Shown here: one piece after another, positions 15,001-26,600 of the stretch
How positions within the stretch are numbered: the first letter of the stretch is position 1
How the letters are laid out: each line of letters begins with the position of its first letter
From: Watersipora subatra
Lineage: Eukaryota > Bryozoa > Gymnolaemata > Cheilostomatida > Watersiporidae
Reading direction: 5' to 3'
Assembly: GCF_963576615.1 (NCBI RefSeq)
Contig: NC_088709.1
Coordinates: forward strand, 76,490,538 to 76,554,537
DNA length: 64,000 nucleotides
The notes under the pieces: generated by a model
Databases searched by the model: none
Told to the model about the DNA's origin: nothing
The model's input: only the letters and a program-made list of their open reading frames with translations
Program-made: the position numbers and the translations under genes

Positions 15001-16958
15001 AACTATTAACCCTAGCAACTATTAACCCTAGCAACTATTAACCCTAGCAACAAATAACCCTAGCAACTATTAACCCTAGCAACTATTAACCCTAGTAACC
15101 ATTAACGCTAGCAACTATTAACCCTAGCAACTATTAACCCTAGCAACTATTAACCCTAGCAACCATTAACGCTAGCAACTAGTAACCATAGCAACTAGTA
15201 ACCCCAAAGACTAGCCACTCTAGTAACTAGTCAACGTAATTATCTGTACGCCCAATAACTAATGACTAACAACCCATATTGACTAGTAACCCTAGCAGAC
15301 TCATTCGGAAGATACTCCTTGATTGGTTACTCTAGTCAGAAAAATATATCTTAAATTAACCAGATTATGGAATCATCACTTAGTAAAACGGAAATCTTTT
15401 TTTTCAAAATGTGAACCAAAATCTCAAGCACTGGCTACTGATGTTGGATCATTGACAGCACTAAAATCTATTGACTGTATTTAGTTGAATAAACAATAAT
15501 GCTGTACTGAGCTGGAGAGATAACCGTTCATTAATAGCTGTTTGTATAGGAAAAAACCCCAAGTGAACAAACCCATTCTAGAATATCATCATGTTTTAGT
15601 AGGGATTGCGATGACAACTCCACAGCTTATAACCAGCTCCATGTAAAATTGAAAGGCAAATGACTCGTCTATCAACAAAATGCATTAAGGCAGACAGCTG
15701 TACTGTCTATTAGGAGACTCTAATATTATTTAATCTAAACTAAAAAGTAACAGAGTAAAATAAATAAATAAAATCCTGCACTGGTTTATAAAAGGCGGTA
15801 TATGATTGATATTTCAGTGTTAAGGCGTATATTTCTATGTACTGTCACTAGGCCAGCTTTATGCAAGTGTAAGTCAAACACATATTATTCAGATAAATCA
15901 TCTGCTTGGCAAATTCTTAGACTGCTATTGCTTCATGACATCACAAAACCGTAAGAACTTCAGAACAGAATGGGACATTAAAACAGACCAACAAATGTTG
16001 ATATTTCAGAGGAAGAGTCATGGGTAAACGATATACAACTAGAACTAAATGGTTGGAAAGGTCTATTCATCAGTATACTTAAAACCAGGTGTAACTATAA
16101 TACCTTTAGATAAAGCCAACTGAACAATCTGCTGCACTTCTCGCACAAACTGTCAGTAACTGCTGATCGCTCGTTGTGCACACAATATTCAAGGTTTGCA
16201 TCTGGCAGGTCTGATATCTGACCATCCAGCTCACACCTAAAGCGCAAATACACTCTAAGCTTGTATAGGATCAACTGATTTGAAGTCATCCCACTTGACA
16301 AGTACTGAGACAATCAAGCTCACTTAGTTCTGGCACAAAGTCGAGACTGAATGCAGCTATCTTGTGGCAATATCACCTAACATTATAATTACATGTATTT
16401 AGTTTATCATATAGCGTAGAAAGCAACTTTTCCCAATTGCTATTAAATCATGCCTGCGAGATCATACAGAGCCCAATGAGCTAAACACACCAAGGGGTAA
16501 ATACGGATTCAGTGAGTACAATGCCCAGTAACCGGCAACAGAGGCCATGTTCTTAGTCAAAGCTAATCCTATACCCTTTACCATTTTAAAAAGAGAATTG
16601 TGGACATGTTTAACGCAGGAAACTGTTACCCTGATGTTTATGATGGTATCTAAAAGAATCCCTTATTGTTTAAGCTTGTAGGAATACTTTCCACGTTTTT
16701 TGAATCCTGCAGAATCTTGAACTCTACCAAACAAAGTTTTTACAACTACATGTATATATGTAGATAGATGATAATGACCCACTTGCATTTGCAGTCTGGA
16801 CACTCCACTATGTTTTGCTCATCCAACGCTTTATCTAGACAACTTGAGCAATGTATATGTCTACAAGATAAAACCTTTGGCTTCGTCAAATCCTCATTTT
16901 GCTTTGAGCAGTAACCGCATTCTATGGTTGTTGTGGAAGGAAACGGGGCAACAGCCAT
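1..16958 (-). CDS. Gene B: RING / degenerate B-box / macro-domain protein (3' end cut by window edge)
   Basis: Ten exons join in frame: 16958-16783, 16236-16104, 14895-14793, 11143-11000, 10842-10679, 3643-3486, 3408-3239, 1323-1212, 632-460 and 85-1, about 472 residues before the edge. In order the product has a C3HC4 RING (residues 14-56), a B-box exon that has lost most zinc ligands, a short linker, an acidic stretch, an alpha/beta module (about 186-293) and a macro domain (about 310 to the end). By family knowledge this suggests a RING-type E3 ubiquitin ligase carrying an ADP-ribose-type binding module. Substrate and location cannot be seen. The start ATG has an in-frame TAA two codons upstream. 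It is a paralogue of gene A (36.6-62.2 kb), from which it differs by lacking the second B-box and coiled-coil exons. Roughly 30 C-terminal residues lie outside the window. The architecture is sure; the function is inferred. Confidence 0.85.
460..632 (-). CDS. Gene B exon 9: macro domain core
   Basis: Phase 2 to 1. Carries the diagnostic VIHAIAP motif (family IHAVGP), a helix, and AFPAICA. It is 39 nt shorter than gene A exon 13 because the loop after VIHAIAPVP is shorter. The splice to the next exon creates glutamate where gene A has glycine. Confidence 0.86.
633..1211. other. Gene B intron 8
   Basis: About 580 bases of AT-rich intron. I see no repeat or reading frame of note. Confidence 0.6.
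1212..1323 (-). CDS. Gene B exon 8: macro domain, second part
   Basis: 112 nt, phase 1 to 2, identical in length to gene A exon 12. Reads HGISRAIALASGQRF and then LKEGEIWV, matching the GGV-x-x-AI helix and GD-x-x-x strand of macro domains. The first glycine of the GG pair is histidine. Confidence 0.85.
2015..2716. repeat. 24-bp minisatellite in gene B intron 7
   Basis: About 29 head-to-tail copies of a 24-bp unit containing GTGAGTAACTTAAAG and a GC(A/G)TGG(T/C)ATT spacer. The period is a multiple of three and free of stops in one frame on each strand, so both strands give spurious ORFs over 230 codons. Confidence 0.97.
2717..3238. other. Gene B intron 7, unique part
   Basis: Non-repetitive intronic sequence between the 24-bp array and exon 7. 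Nothing recognisable. Confidence 0.55.
3239..3408 (-). CDS. Gene B exon 7: macro domain, N-terminal part
   Basis: 170 nt, phase 2 to 1, identical in length to gene A exon 11. Contains the macro-domain opening VEGDLTKMKTDAVV. The canonical NAAN that follows is TFSS here, so the conserved ligand-contacting asparagine is missing. Confidence 0.85.
3486..3643 (-). CDS. Gene B exon 6: alpha/beta module, second half
   Basis: 158 nt, identical length and phases (0 to 2) to gene A exon 10. Shares DLQDP, FIARLVTDE and (I/R)RIIGS with A. The strand-helix pattern recalls the KH-like modules that precede macro domains in PARP14 and DTX3L; that assignment is inference only. Confidence 0.83.
3741..10619. 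repeat. 31-bp minisatellite filling gene B intron 5, with let-7-complementary motif
   Basis: Roughly 220 head-to-tail units of 31 bp, mixed with 28-bp and shorter variants. The plus-strand consensus contains no C and reads GAGGTAGTAGTGAGTATATG then ATATGTTATGA. Most units carry GAGGTAGTAG; a minority have GAAGTAGTAG. The array fills almost the whole intron between exons 5 and 6, so the gene B transcript contains G-free repeats with CTACTACCTC. Blocks of several units recur, showing unequal exchange or segmental amplification. Confidence 0.97.
10679..10842 (-). CDS. Gene B exon 5: alpha/beta module, first half
   Basis: 164 nt, the same length and phases (1 to 0) as gene A exon 9. Strand-like segment FLLVKMKS, then a GEARKMMDALLDLF helix, ending SHTIK. 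Its GTGAAC donor opens the 7-kb intron filled by the 31-bp array. Confidence 0.83.
11000..11143 (-). CDS. Gene B exon 4: acidic/Glu-rich segment
   Basis: Phase 1 to 1. A Glu/Thr/Gln-rich start is followed by EEEFDKIYYEFLKIICVKD, which aligns closely with DEFDKLHYEFLKIIHAKE of gene A exon 8. The exon is flanked by a minisatellite on the upstream side. Confidence 0.82.
11322..13990. repeat. 23-bp minisatellite in gene B intron 3
   Basis: About 115 copies of a 23-bp unit with an AATAATAATGCTAA core followed by TTACACTAC or CACTACTAC variants. Multi-unit blocks recur (for example the group with AATCATGC), a higher-order pattern. The edges decay into degenerate copies. Confidence 0.96.
13991..14792. 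other. Gene B intron 3, unique part
   Basis: About 800 bases of AT-rich intron between the 23-bp array and exon 3. No ORF, RNA or repeat that I can identify. Confidence 0.5.
14793..14895 (-). CDS. Gene B exon 3: linker exon
   Basis: Phase 0 to 1, 103 nt, acceptor CATGCAG and donor GTTGGT. The translation has an ET-x-x-I-x-S-x-V-(D/E)-G core and ends VKG, which aligns with gene A exon 6 (ETKAEILSAVEG...VIKG). It splices in frame from exon 2 straight to exon 4, bypassing the counterparts of gene A exons 3-5 and 7. Confidence 0.62.
14940..15215. repeat. 16-bp telomere-like array in gene B intron 2
   Basis: Degenerate tandem copies of CTATTAACCCTAGCAA, about 15. Each has a TAACCCTA core like the animal telomere repeat, but the period is 16, so it is a minisatellite and not telomeric sequence. 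Confidence 0.88.
15216..16103. other. Gene B intron 2, unique part
   Basis: The position where B-box 2 and coiled-coil exons would be expected from gene A. I searched it by eye for CxxC/CxxH pairs and long open frames on the minus strand and found none. Confidence 0.5.
16104..16236 (-). CDS. Gene B exon 2: degenerate B-box
   Basis: Acceptor TTTAG, phase 2 to 0, the same phases as gene A exon 2. It shares the DLPDA motif with gene A. Of the B-box ligands seen in A, the CxxC pair, the CYC and the final C-x-K-H are gone, leaving an isolated CVHNE and a CEKC. It probably does not bind zinc as a normal B-box. Confidence 0.72.
16237..16782. other. Gene B intron 1
   Basis: About 550 bases of intron. 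Apart from the donor-proximal stretch shared with gene A, nothing recognisable. Confidence 0.5.
16783..16958 (-). CDS. Gene B exon 1: RING finger
   Basis: Starts MAVAPFPS. The C3HC4 ligands are C14, C17, C32, H34, C37, C40, C53 and C56. Glycine 33, usual in the C-G-H signature and present in gene A, is arginine here. The exon ends in phase 2 at a GTGGGT donor. Just before the donor a 6-nt tandem duplication adds an extra Cys-Lys relative to gene A. Confidence 0.88.
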
Positions 16959-19900
16959 TTCTTACCCTGATTTAGAAAAACAATCAGCATCCTCGTTAGA
17001 CTAATCATCTACAATTTGTTGTCTTCAACAAGAGTAGTAGAATTTAGGATTTATGTAAATATACTAGTTAAGATATTCACACCATTTCAGATATTAAAAT
17101 ATTCACTAGAATTAGTCTAGAAGGTCTCAAAGTAGTAAAAAGCTTTGTAAAAAATCTTTAATATAATTTTTGTGCATTTTGCCTAATAAAACTTTGGATA
17201 ATGTTTTACTCCAACTCCTATAAATACCATAACACAATAAAAAACTAAACACTATTTTGATTATTTGTAACCTATCACTTTTTCATTAGTTTAATAGAGT
17301 CTTGGCCTAAGAAACAAGATCATTAGATTCCTAAGACTATGAAATCTTTCATTGTTTCAGGATTAAAACTAAGCAGCCTATTTTAAAATAATTTGATGTA
17401 AAACTTTTGAGTAAAAGTTCGTACTCTTAAGCAAAAAATTAAGCTTTGTTAAATTTGTAAGTTTTATAAGCAATTCATCAGTGTATGGTTGTACAACTTT
17501 CTGTAACCAAAAGTACCATATAAAAAAATCATTTTTTAACCTTTTTGACACTTGAATTTTGTTCATGAATAACACATTGTGACTATCTTGCTCATATCTA
17601 CCAATGTGGGATTTCCTACTACTAAAAAGCCAAGTTAATTAAATGCACAAATACTCGGGCTGGTCAAGGTTTATGCTCAACATAAGTACACTCTCTGGCT
17701 TTAAATAAATTAAAAAAACTAAAGCGCTTATATGCATAAAACATGGCAACTGAAGAACAATAAATCAACAATTTCGAATCTTTGGCATAATAACATCATG
17801 ACTGAATCAAACAAACTTCGAGCCTCTCTGTGAACTTTTCACTAAGAGCGTTATCAAAGGCCGTAGGAGGGTATTTTTTTACATAACACAATCGGGTATT
17901 TGACTACCATTCACCGCTGTCAAATAAGCAGGGTTTGCTGAAGATTAGAATTTTCAACACACCATTAGCTCCCCAGAAAACCCTGGGAAGAAGATGCCAG
18001 AAAATTGGCATTCACTATCAGAATATTGGTATTTATTACCGTCCAATAACCAGAATTTGTGGAAGATTGGGACGCCCAACACACCACAAGCTCCCCAGAA
18101 GACTCTCAATCTAATTGGAGAGCAAAAGCAGCAGAGAAAATCATCATGCAAAGATTTATGAATAGAACTAGTGATATCCTTCTGGCTCTTATAAAATACA
18201 GAAATAGGACCACTAACAACATGTCCACATTTCCCATACAGAGCGCATTAGGAAGAGCAACCAGATCGACTCTACCCTCAAGAAGCATTACATCTGGTCT
18301 CATAAATGAGATAACGCTTGAGCAGAAAGTTCACAAAGAAAGTAGTATTCCAGTACAGCTACGACCAGACAACTAAGGATGTTAAAGGTTGACTTGCAAC
18401 AAAATTCAAATTACAGTTACCTATATGGTATCAAAAGGTTCACCTTTTACTCTGCTGTGTTGTAGATGCCAAATATGTGGGAATGTGATTACAAGCTCTT
18501 AAAAGCTTTAAAACGAACAGTTAATTGCAGCCATCACGAAAACGCTATAGATTAGAATCCTTTTCCAAAACGGCTCAAATGGGATGTAGCTAAACAAGAT
18601 GGCTTCAGTTTACACTTTCATGCAACCTCATTTGTCGAAATATTTTCACAAATATATTTAACGCATTCAATAAAACCATGTCTATTGCCTTTCTGTGTCT
18701 ATTTTATCATCATTGTAATGCTTTTACTTTGAGCACTGATCTTTCAAAACCTAGCCTAAAAAATAGTTTAATTTTGTAACCTTAGCTCGAATGAGTGCAT
18801 ATCACCCTGTATATCATCCTCTGATAAACATGAGGAGCATGTTGGTTACCTGTGATAGTTGAATAATGCTGCAGAAATTGTTCGTGCCATTTGGCAAGAA
18901 GTATGGGTCACATGATCAGATTACGGCTAGATGATTAGAATAAGCTGAATTGAAACTGTAAAGTAGTGAGCATCTATATTTGATAAGGGCTTTCAGTAGA
19001 AGAACCCCAAGTGTTTGTCATGAACTAGTGCTACGGGACGTTTGATATCAAGATTTTTATTGGCTTTTTAATTCTCGTGATAAAAGCAGGTGTTAAAACA
19101 ATAACCACGTCGGATTAAGTACATCAAAATAAAGGGATTCCAACCTACGGCGTTGACGTGATGGCTGCAATTAACTGTTCATTTTTGAGCTATTAAGAGC
19201 TTGTAATCACACTTCCACATATTTTGCACTTACAACACAGCAGAGTAAGACATGGTGAACTTTTAGATACCAAGTAACTGTAATGTGAATTTTGTTGCAA
19301 GTCAACATTTAAACTATAAAGTATAGAATATCTGGTACTGATCAAGGCATCAGCTGGAATAGAAGAGCAGGTAAGGAGAAAAGTGTTTGAAGCTTCATCA
19401 GATTGCTCCCTCAACATTTTGGAAGTTGACACGGACAACATAATTGTATGTTGATTTAATCAGCAAACAGTGAAAGGAATCAAGTTAACTCAAGAGAGCT
19501 GGTGTCAGAACCAATGAACAGGATGAAAGAACATGGACAACCGTTTGCGTAAGGGTGTAATTTTCATTGGCTGCTTCTAGCATTTTGTCATGAGTATTAT
19601 TGGTTAGAATTTTGTTAGTTGTGTATTTTAACTGTTAGACTTATAGAAATAAAGAAGTCTTTTTACGGGTAAATATTGGTATTACTCACAATAGCTTGAC
19701 CCCTTCACTAGTGTCTGAACCAGTAATAATCAAACTAGTCCACACAACCTAAGCAAAAGCGCACACACTAAACATAGTCAAAAAAACAATTAAATAACGA
19801 AGCAAATTCAACACTGATGTATGCGTAGATGAAGGTTAATTGTGTATAACATAATTCCTTCCAAACCACACATAGCACTACTAATTTGGAACACAACTGA

Positions 19901-20551
19901 TTACATGCAAAAATACTCACACCGGTCAAAGTTCATACCTAAACATAAGTGCATTCCAAGGCTTTAAACACAAAAACTGAAGCTCTGTTCCATGTGCATA
20001 AAACAATTTGTTCAAAAATACACGATTAAAAATACAACAAATTCTCAGCACATACGCTGATAAATTTTGATGATGTACAAAATAAAACAAAAACTACAGA
20101 CTGCCGTTCTTGGTAAACTTTGAATTTTTGGTTATTGACTTTGTAGATATTTAAATATGTAATGAAAGCAAGTTTAATCTAAAGCATAATCGGTGTTCTC
20201 GAATGATTTGACACTAGAAATAAGGAAATATCGAGCCGTTGTCCGCTTGGGAAACCCAATTTATCAAATGTCGCAACTCTACATGCATTAGTCCGGAAAC
20301 GAGGTTCTATTGCACGACCACATTATTGAAGATTCTATGATGTTTCTATGTTTCTATGATTAATCTAGACGCCACACTAAATAGCGACTCCTTCAATTTC
20401 ACTAGGTGTGATTTTGAAACTACTACCGGTATAATAGGTACTTCAACCAAGTCTTCCCGTCTTCCCGCACCACCCGTCGATTTAATGTGAAATATGCTTG
20501 GCTGTGAATAATCTATTTTAGACTTTGCAAAGTAGTTTGGTTTGTTAGAAG
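16959..20551. other. Divergent intergenic region between gene B and GTF3C4
   Basis: Both genes must be driven from here, but no core promoter motif stands out. It contains a foldback element (18383-19313), a short local duplication near 17950-18110, and a stretch near 17630-17740 resembling 19900-20010. Region 19550-19760 resembles the right end of the window. Confidence 0.5.
18383..19313. mobile_element. Foldback (long-TIR) transposon, copy 1
   Basis: About 930 bp with inverted terminal arms of roughly 170 bp: the left arm starts GTTGACTTGCAACAAAATT and the right arm is its complement. No transposase. The central part matches copy 2 (28524-29417) in inverse orientation, including a segment with ATTTTCACAAATATA. 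Confidence 0.85.
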
Positions 20552-20666
20552 ATGTCAACAACCATGCCAGAACTGATCGCTCAAATTGCAACATCTAGAC
20601 ACGTGCGAGTGAGTGGAATCGTCGAGTGGTCTTCACAGAATCTCTGTCATTTGGCAACAGCTGAAG
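20552..20666 (+). CDS. GTF3C4: GTF3C4 exon 1
   Basis: Starts MSTTMPELIAQIATSRH and contains VEWSSQNLCHLATAEG, a propeller-blade pattern. Ends in phase 1 at GTTAGG. A second ATG four codons on could also be used. Confidence 0.75.
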
Positions 20667-23600
20667 GTTAGGACTACGATTTCGTTTTGAATGAATTGTT
20701 GTAGCCATCAACATTTGGTCAAACTTTTGAAATTGATTGATTCATAGTTCACATCTGTAATGGCACTTTTGCTGTGAGGCGTGTTTTCTAAAACAAATTA
20801 GCCAAAAATCGACAAGGATTCCCCGAGTCGTGAAAGGCGCTGTCCTTGGAGTAGCTAATCACCCCAATTTGTTTGGATATGAGTGTTGCTATATAGCTTT
20901 CTGCCTACTACATTGTATTGTGTGTTATTGCAATTTGGTTTAGCAAGATATTAATGGTAATAAATGTAGGCCTAATATATATAGACATACTAGAAATGTG
21001 CAAGTTCTCTATTACTATATCCATAACTATGCTAAATTATATTCTCTTTCATTTCAATCAAATTTATTAATATGAATAGTTCTGACATAACTTTTTAGTG
21101 CACACACATGTGCCATTCATTTAAACCGACTAATAATAGCAAACATCTCATATCTGAATTCCATTCATTTTCTCCCCATTAAATTGAACACTGGTTAGGC
21201 TATGTTGTCAACAAACAAGAAAAAGAAAAAAAAGAATTGATTCCCATCAGTGGAGTATGCAGTATCTAACTGCAGAAAGTTAGTGATTACAACCTACCCT
21301 TAGACACCACCTTCGAATTGCACCACAAAATCTCGATAGTGAAGTATGTATGTTCAAGAGAAAATTATAAACCAGTGTTTGGAAAAACACAGTTCACATT
21401 TATGACTACCAAAGCCAGTATGAAAGATGGCTTGACAGTTTAGACGGCTCTCTTCTCCAAATTAGTGTGCCTAGCCTTATCCATAAAGACTGATAATAAC
21501 ATTGATTCACTCATTGACTCATTGATTCACTGAGCTACAATATACTAAACACACATTGTCAGATGGAAATTTACGATATCCCTATATTGATGCATAAAGA
21601 CATATTCTATATCTCGTTCTTTCTCTTGTTTCATGGTTGAGAGATCCGGTGTTGAGTAAAATAACAATCTAACAATAAAACTCAGTGAGCTCCCTTTTAT
21701 CATAAATATTTTTTTGTGACCGAAAAGATGGAGTTTTTGTAACTATCTAGAATGCAGTACTGTTTTTGGCATTTGAATTACAACTGACTGATACAACTAC
21801 ATACAACTTGTTGAATGCATCTCAATCATTGAAACAGCTCATAGATGGTTCAATGCAGTGAACTAACTAGTGGTGCTACTAACTTTCTGTTATTGATAAG
21901 GTGACTGTTTTCTTTCCAAAGAGTTACTTTGGCGTCATGCTTGGTTGCTTTTCGTCTCATGATATTTTGTTATATACTTTAGAGAAGTTATGGCAACAGT
22001 CCTCCTGGAAAATTTTGGTAGAAATAAAGAGAATCGATTCTCCTTTCAAGGAATTCTAGATACAATGTCTCAAACTGAAGATTTATTGTTTTTGCCTTTA
22101 AAACCCCTATTCTTGTTAAACTTACGTTTAGAGACTTTAATCCATTTTTGTTATAAAAATTCCACATGGTATCAATGTACTCCTATAAACATTGCTTGCC
22201 AGTAATATGCCTTCATGAAATGCTTGTCATCACCAACTATTCTTATTACCTTCAGATCTGATCATTTGAGTTCCATGCAATGTCATTAATAGAAATTGTA
22301 TTCGAAACAATGTGCTAACGCAGACAGAGTATGGACACCACAAAAACTACATCAATACAGTACGCGCTCCTACAATATAAATAATCCAGGAACGTTTGTT
22401 ATAGGGAATTTACATTATACCAACAGTAAAATACATACAAATTGCTTAATTTGTTCCAAGATCTTTCCAAACTCATCCCTTTGGCCATACAAAAGGAAAA
22501 ACTAGACTTATCTTTTAAATTTGTGGGCTGCATACCGTAGCTGCAGTATTATTGGTTTGCATGGACAACTTTTCTCTTTTTCTGATCAGTTTCACTGGTT
22601 TTATAGACCATGATTGCGGTAATTTTACAATATAAGTTGATGGGGAACGCACATCTTCGATGTCCATTAACAATGATTTGTTTTTTTTAGACAGCAAAGT
22701 CTATTTTGTAAAGAAAAACTGATAACAAATATTTTGTAGGTCTACAATAAAGCAAAACAAAAATGTATTTTTTCTATTAAAAGAGCAGTGCCTACCCGTT
22801 TGTCATCTATCTGTATCCAGGGATCAAGGTTAAGATAAAAGAACTTTCGGCAATACTCCAACTCTGCATTCAGATTGGTAGACCAACACTGTAACAACTG
22901 CACCAATCAAGTGCCCTCAAGAATTTATGAACAGATTTATGAGCAATTGCGTAGCTACCTATTATCCGTTTTGTCGACACATCTGCCGATTGGCCAATTT
23001 ATCCTGACAAACTAGAATGTCATGAAAGTTATATACAATGTACATGTATATACGGTATATAAAATGTTGAAAGTAGTGTTTTTTCTCGCAATTGAAGTGA
23101 GATAGGTTGCCATTCAAATCAAATTTGAGAACTTGCTCCGATTTGACACTTTATGTTATATAGAATTTTGTATGTAGTACGAAGCAAAAACTTGATCTGA
23201 ATTCTTTACATTATCTGGAATATACGTTATAGGAGGTATACATTATAGGAGTATCTACTGTATATTTAACCTTGTCGGTTCGGCGACAAGGTTTAATAAT
23301 CAGCAAAATGGTGGACAACCAGGAATTCAGATTGAGTTGGCAGATTGTGTTTTAGCATTACTTTCATATATTTAGGCCTCAACTCCCTGTAATAATGAGT
23401 AGAATTATGTTATCATTCTTAGGTTGTCAAAAGTTTTTCAGAAATTTGTATTATCAGCTTGAAGCAAAATTAACGTTGTTGTTAGGCTATTATACAAGTC
23501 TGATATCTGGTGAACTTACAAAGCTGCATTTACCACATCGTTTGCTGTCGCTTGGAAAAAATTATGGCTCCAGTTTGGAATAAATACATTTGTCAAGTTT

Positions 23601-26600
23601 TCATAATCCTCACAGGCCAGTCAAATGCCTATTCGAACATAGGGATTTGGTGTAGTGGTCATAAGGCACTTTTGACTGAAGAGCATCTTGACAGAACTAC
23701 GAGAAAAAATTGTCAAAAGTCTTGGACTTGTTGGAGTTTTGAATTCTTTTTGTAGCCCTTAGATTGTTTAAAATTTTGTGTCAAACATATCTTGGTCACT
23801 TTTCATTGGCTAAACGGTCACTTTGTAAGTCGGGTACGCCCAGCTGCCCTTTAGGAAAGGTCGCGTACTCTGGGGTTTCTTTCTTGCCACTGCTGATAAC
23901 TACTGCCTTACAACCTCTAATTGAATGCCACCTTTATTTGATTGCCACCTCTATTTGACCGTCACTTTGACATTCATTGATCTTTACGAATCCATAATAG
24001 CAAGTGATCAGTAGAAAAGCATCCATAAAATCCTTACTAATAATGACTTGATTACATCCATAACAATTAATTCTTTTGTTGTTTATGTTCTTATCAAAGT
24101 CCGTTTTTCAACTCTAAAGGTTTTCTGTTTTTCATTAAAAAAAACTTTGAAAGCATCACCACAGGAATAATTATAACTGTATCAGGCTAGTAGTAGTTCC
24201 CTGTTTAACTTGGTCTTGATACTTCAACCTGATGATGCTACTGTATATGAACTACTAGTTTTAGGCCAAAAGTTTGTCATTATTTGTACGAAATGCAACG
24301 CGTAAAAGTTTTGCTCTGCTAAAAAATTGTTTGGACGCTAATATCGACTAGTTCAGCAGTGCAGAAGAAGAGTTGAGGCCAGAAGACATAGTGGAAGGTA
24401 TTGAACAGCCAGAAGAAGATAAAATCGTTCCAAACTAAAGCAACAATCAGAACGCAACTAGTCAAGCAAATGATGCCAATATTTTTGTTTTTGCATGTGT
24501 TATAATTATGGTACTTTTTTCACTTGTTCTTGATTATATATTTGTAGCATTTGATAGCTTGTTATATAACTTATAAATTTACAGATTTATAGCACATTAT
24601 TTGATGGCATCCTTGCGATCATCTTAACTCCGCTTACAATGGATTGTCGCTCAAAACTCCTCTTCTATTGCAAATAAAGAGCCTGTTTTTGGGTGTGCAC
24701 TGTAGCAAACATATCAGTGGGTGCAATGAGCTTATATGCAACATTGTTAAATATAGATGTAAAGTAAAAATATGCTTTCCAATTTAGAATAAAATAAATA
24801 TTGAGAGCTCCAGCAAATTGCAAAGCAGGGCAGAGGCTATATCATTACATGTTAATTACAAGCAATAGATATCAACTGGTAGAGATATTTCTTGGCTTCG
24901 TAATGCCTATTTATTTACAGATCTACGACTGGTTGGTACGTTAGCTGATTTCTTGCATCTAAAATGGTTAATGTCGCTCTGCCCGATAAAGAGTGCAAAT
25001 TATAGGCAACATTTGATTCGCTCGGGAAAGCGTGGAATTTATTTTCCCAAGATTCTGACCAACTATTTGAAAGATACAACGCCAGCCTCTATTTGAATGC
25101 CAGCCTCTATTTGACCGCCACTATAGGGGAAGAGTTGAAAAATAGAGCGCAAAGACGTTCAAATTGAGGTTTTATGGAATTTTATGTTTGACACGCAATA
25201 TCATCTACATGATTGCTTAGTATTTCGTAATTTTTTATAAACTCTTGATAACCTCATAAAAAGACAGCACTCAAGCACTCACTCTTTGATCCCAGTTCTA
25301 TGGTAAAGGCAAGATTACAATACTCAGAAGCGTTGTGAATGAGAATACTGTGTTGCTGAAGGAGCCATTGTCAAACAGCCATTGCATCAGGCGCCTGCAT
25401 AAGTTACATAGCTGATAAATTCCCTGGCTCTAGCTAATTTCAAGGTTCTTAGGCTATAGAGGTTCATCTGATCTTTCATCAGTCTTCACACTCATTGGAC
25501 AGACAGGATGTTCTATACACGTCTATATTATGGAATAAGACGGATTGTTGATAGTATTTTGTTAGTTCAGTCTGAGTTGGACTGCATACAGTAATTCACG
25601 TGTTGCAGGTGTAGTACTGGCTAAGTTTACACTGCCTGCGCAAAAGAATCTCAGTATCGCAATCACTTGTGACTCAATTTCCCTCCCGTCCGAGATAAAT
25701 GAGCCAAAGTTCTTGGACAGGCGCGGCCTCATCTCAAAGATACAACGTGACAATGACAAGGTGCTTTCTCCTTTCTTTTGTTGATGAAAACGCATCGAAA
25801 GAGTGAATGCATTTTAGAGTGAATGCCGTGTGGTAGGGCTTGTTATAGATACTGTATATTGTTGATACATTGGTAGGACATCGTGGATCTGCATCTGTTA
25901 TGGCCTGATTATCTTCACTTGTTACAGCTTTTTATTTGCTATTCTGTAGGTACAGTGCATGAAGCTGGATAGAGTTGTCTGTCCCTCTATTAAATCAATG
26001 GGAGACATACTCGCAGTGAAACAGGTTGGGTAAACCTTTGTATTCCTTGGTTTCTCTGAAAGGCTATATAATTTCTTTCATAGTTTGAGTGCCATACTGT
26101 CCATTATCTCCATACCTGTCAATTACATAGTGTAATATTGTATGTTTATGCATCTATCGCTCAGGAGTTAGAGAGGTTGTCATGCTTTCTATGGGTTAAG
26201 TTGTGGAAAATGGTCATCGGTGGTATGATAAAACGTGTTCAATTTAATTCGTTCCTAGACAACCATAGCCTCTGTTTTCATGCCTACCATATTGTCACTC
26301 CTTCCTCCCGGACCTGCCATATATTAATGACTCAGACCTATCATTTTTTTCACCCTTTCCTCCCGACCTGCCATATATTATTAATTCCAAATTACCATAC
26401 TGAAACCCCCCTTTCCAAACCTGTCATATAATATATGACAATATTATTGTTAAATCAGGTTTTCATGCTGTAACTATAGATGTGTAGACTTTCACACCTT
26501 TACCAATGTTTATGACTTCACCGATCTGCCTTGCTTAATCATTGTAGAGTATTGTGTGCCTGCAGACAATACTCTACAATGATTAAGTTCTTAATCTTGT

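Noticed and set aside
14940-15215. Interstitial telomere
   Set aside because: The core resembles a telomere repeat, but the 16-bp period and intronic position indicate a minisatellite.
22515-22697. Retroelement pol fragment
   Set aside because: A short stretch loosely recalls the end of a polyprotein but is too short and has no neighbouring reverse transcriptase or integrase motif.
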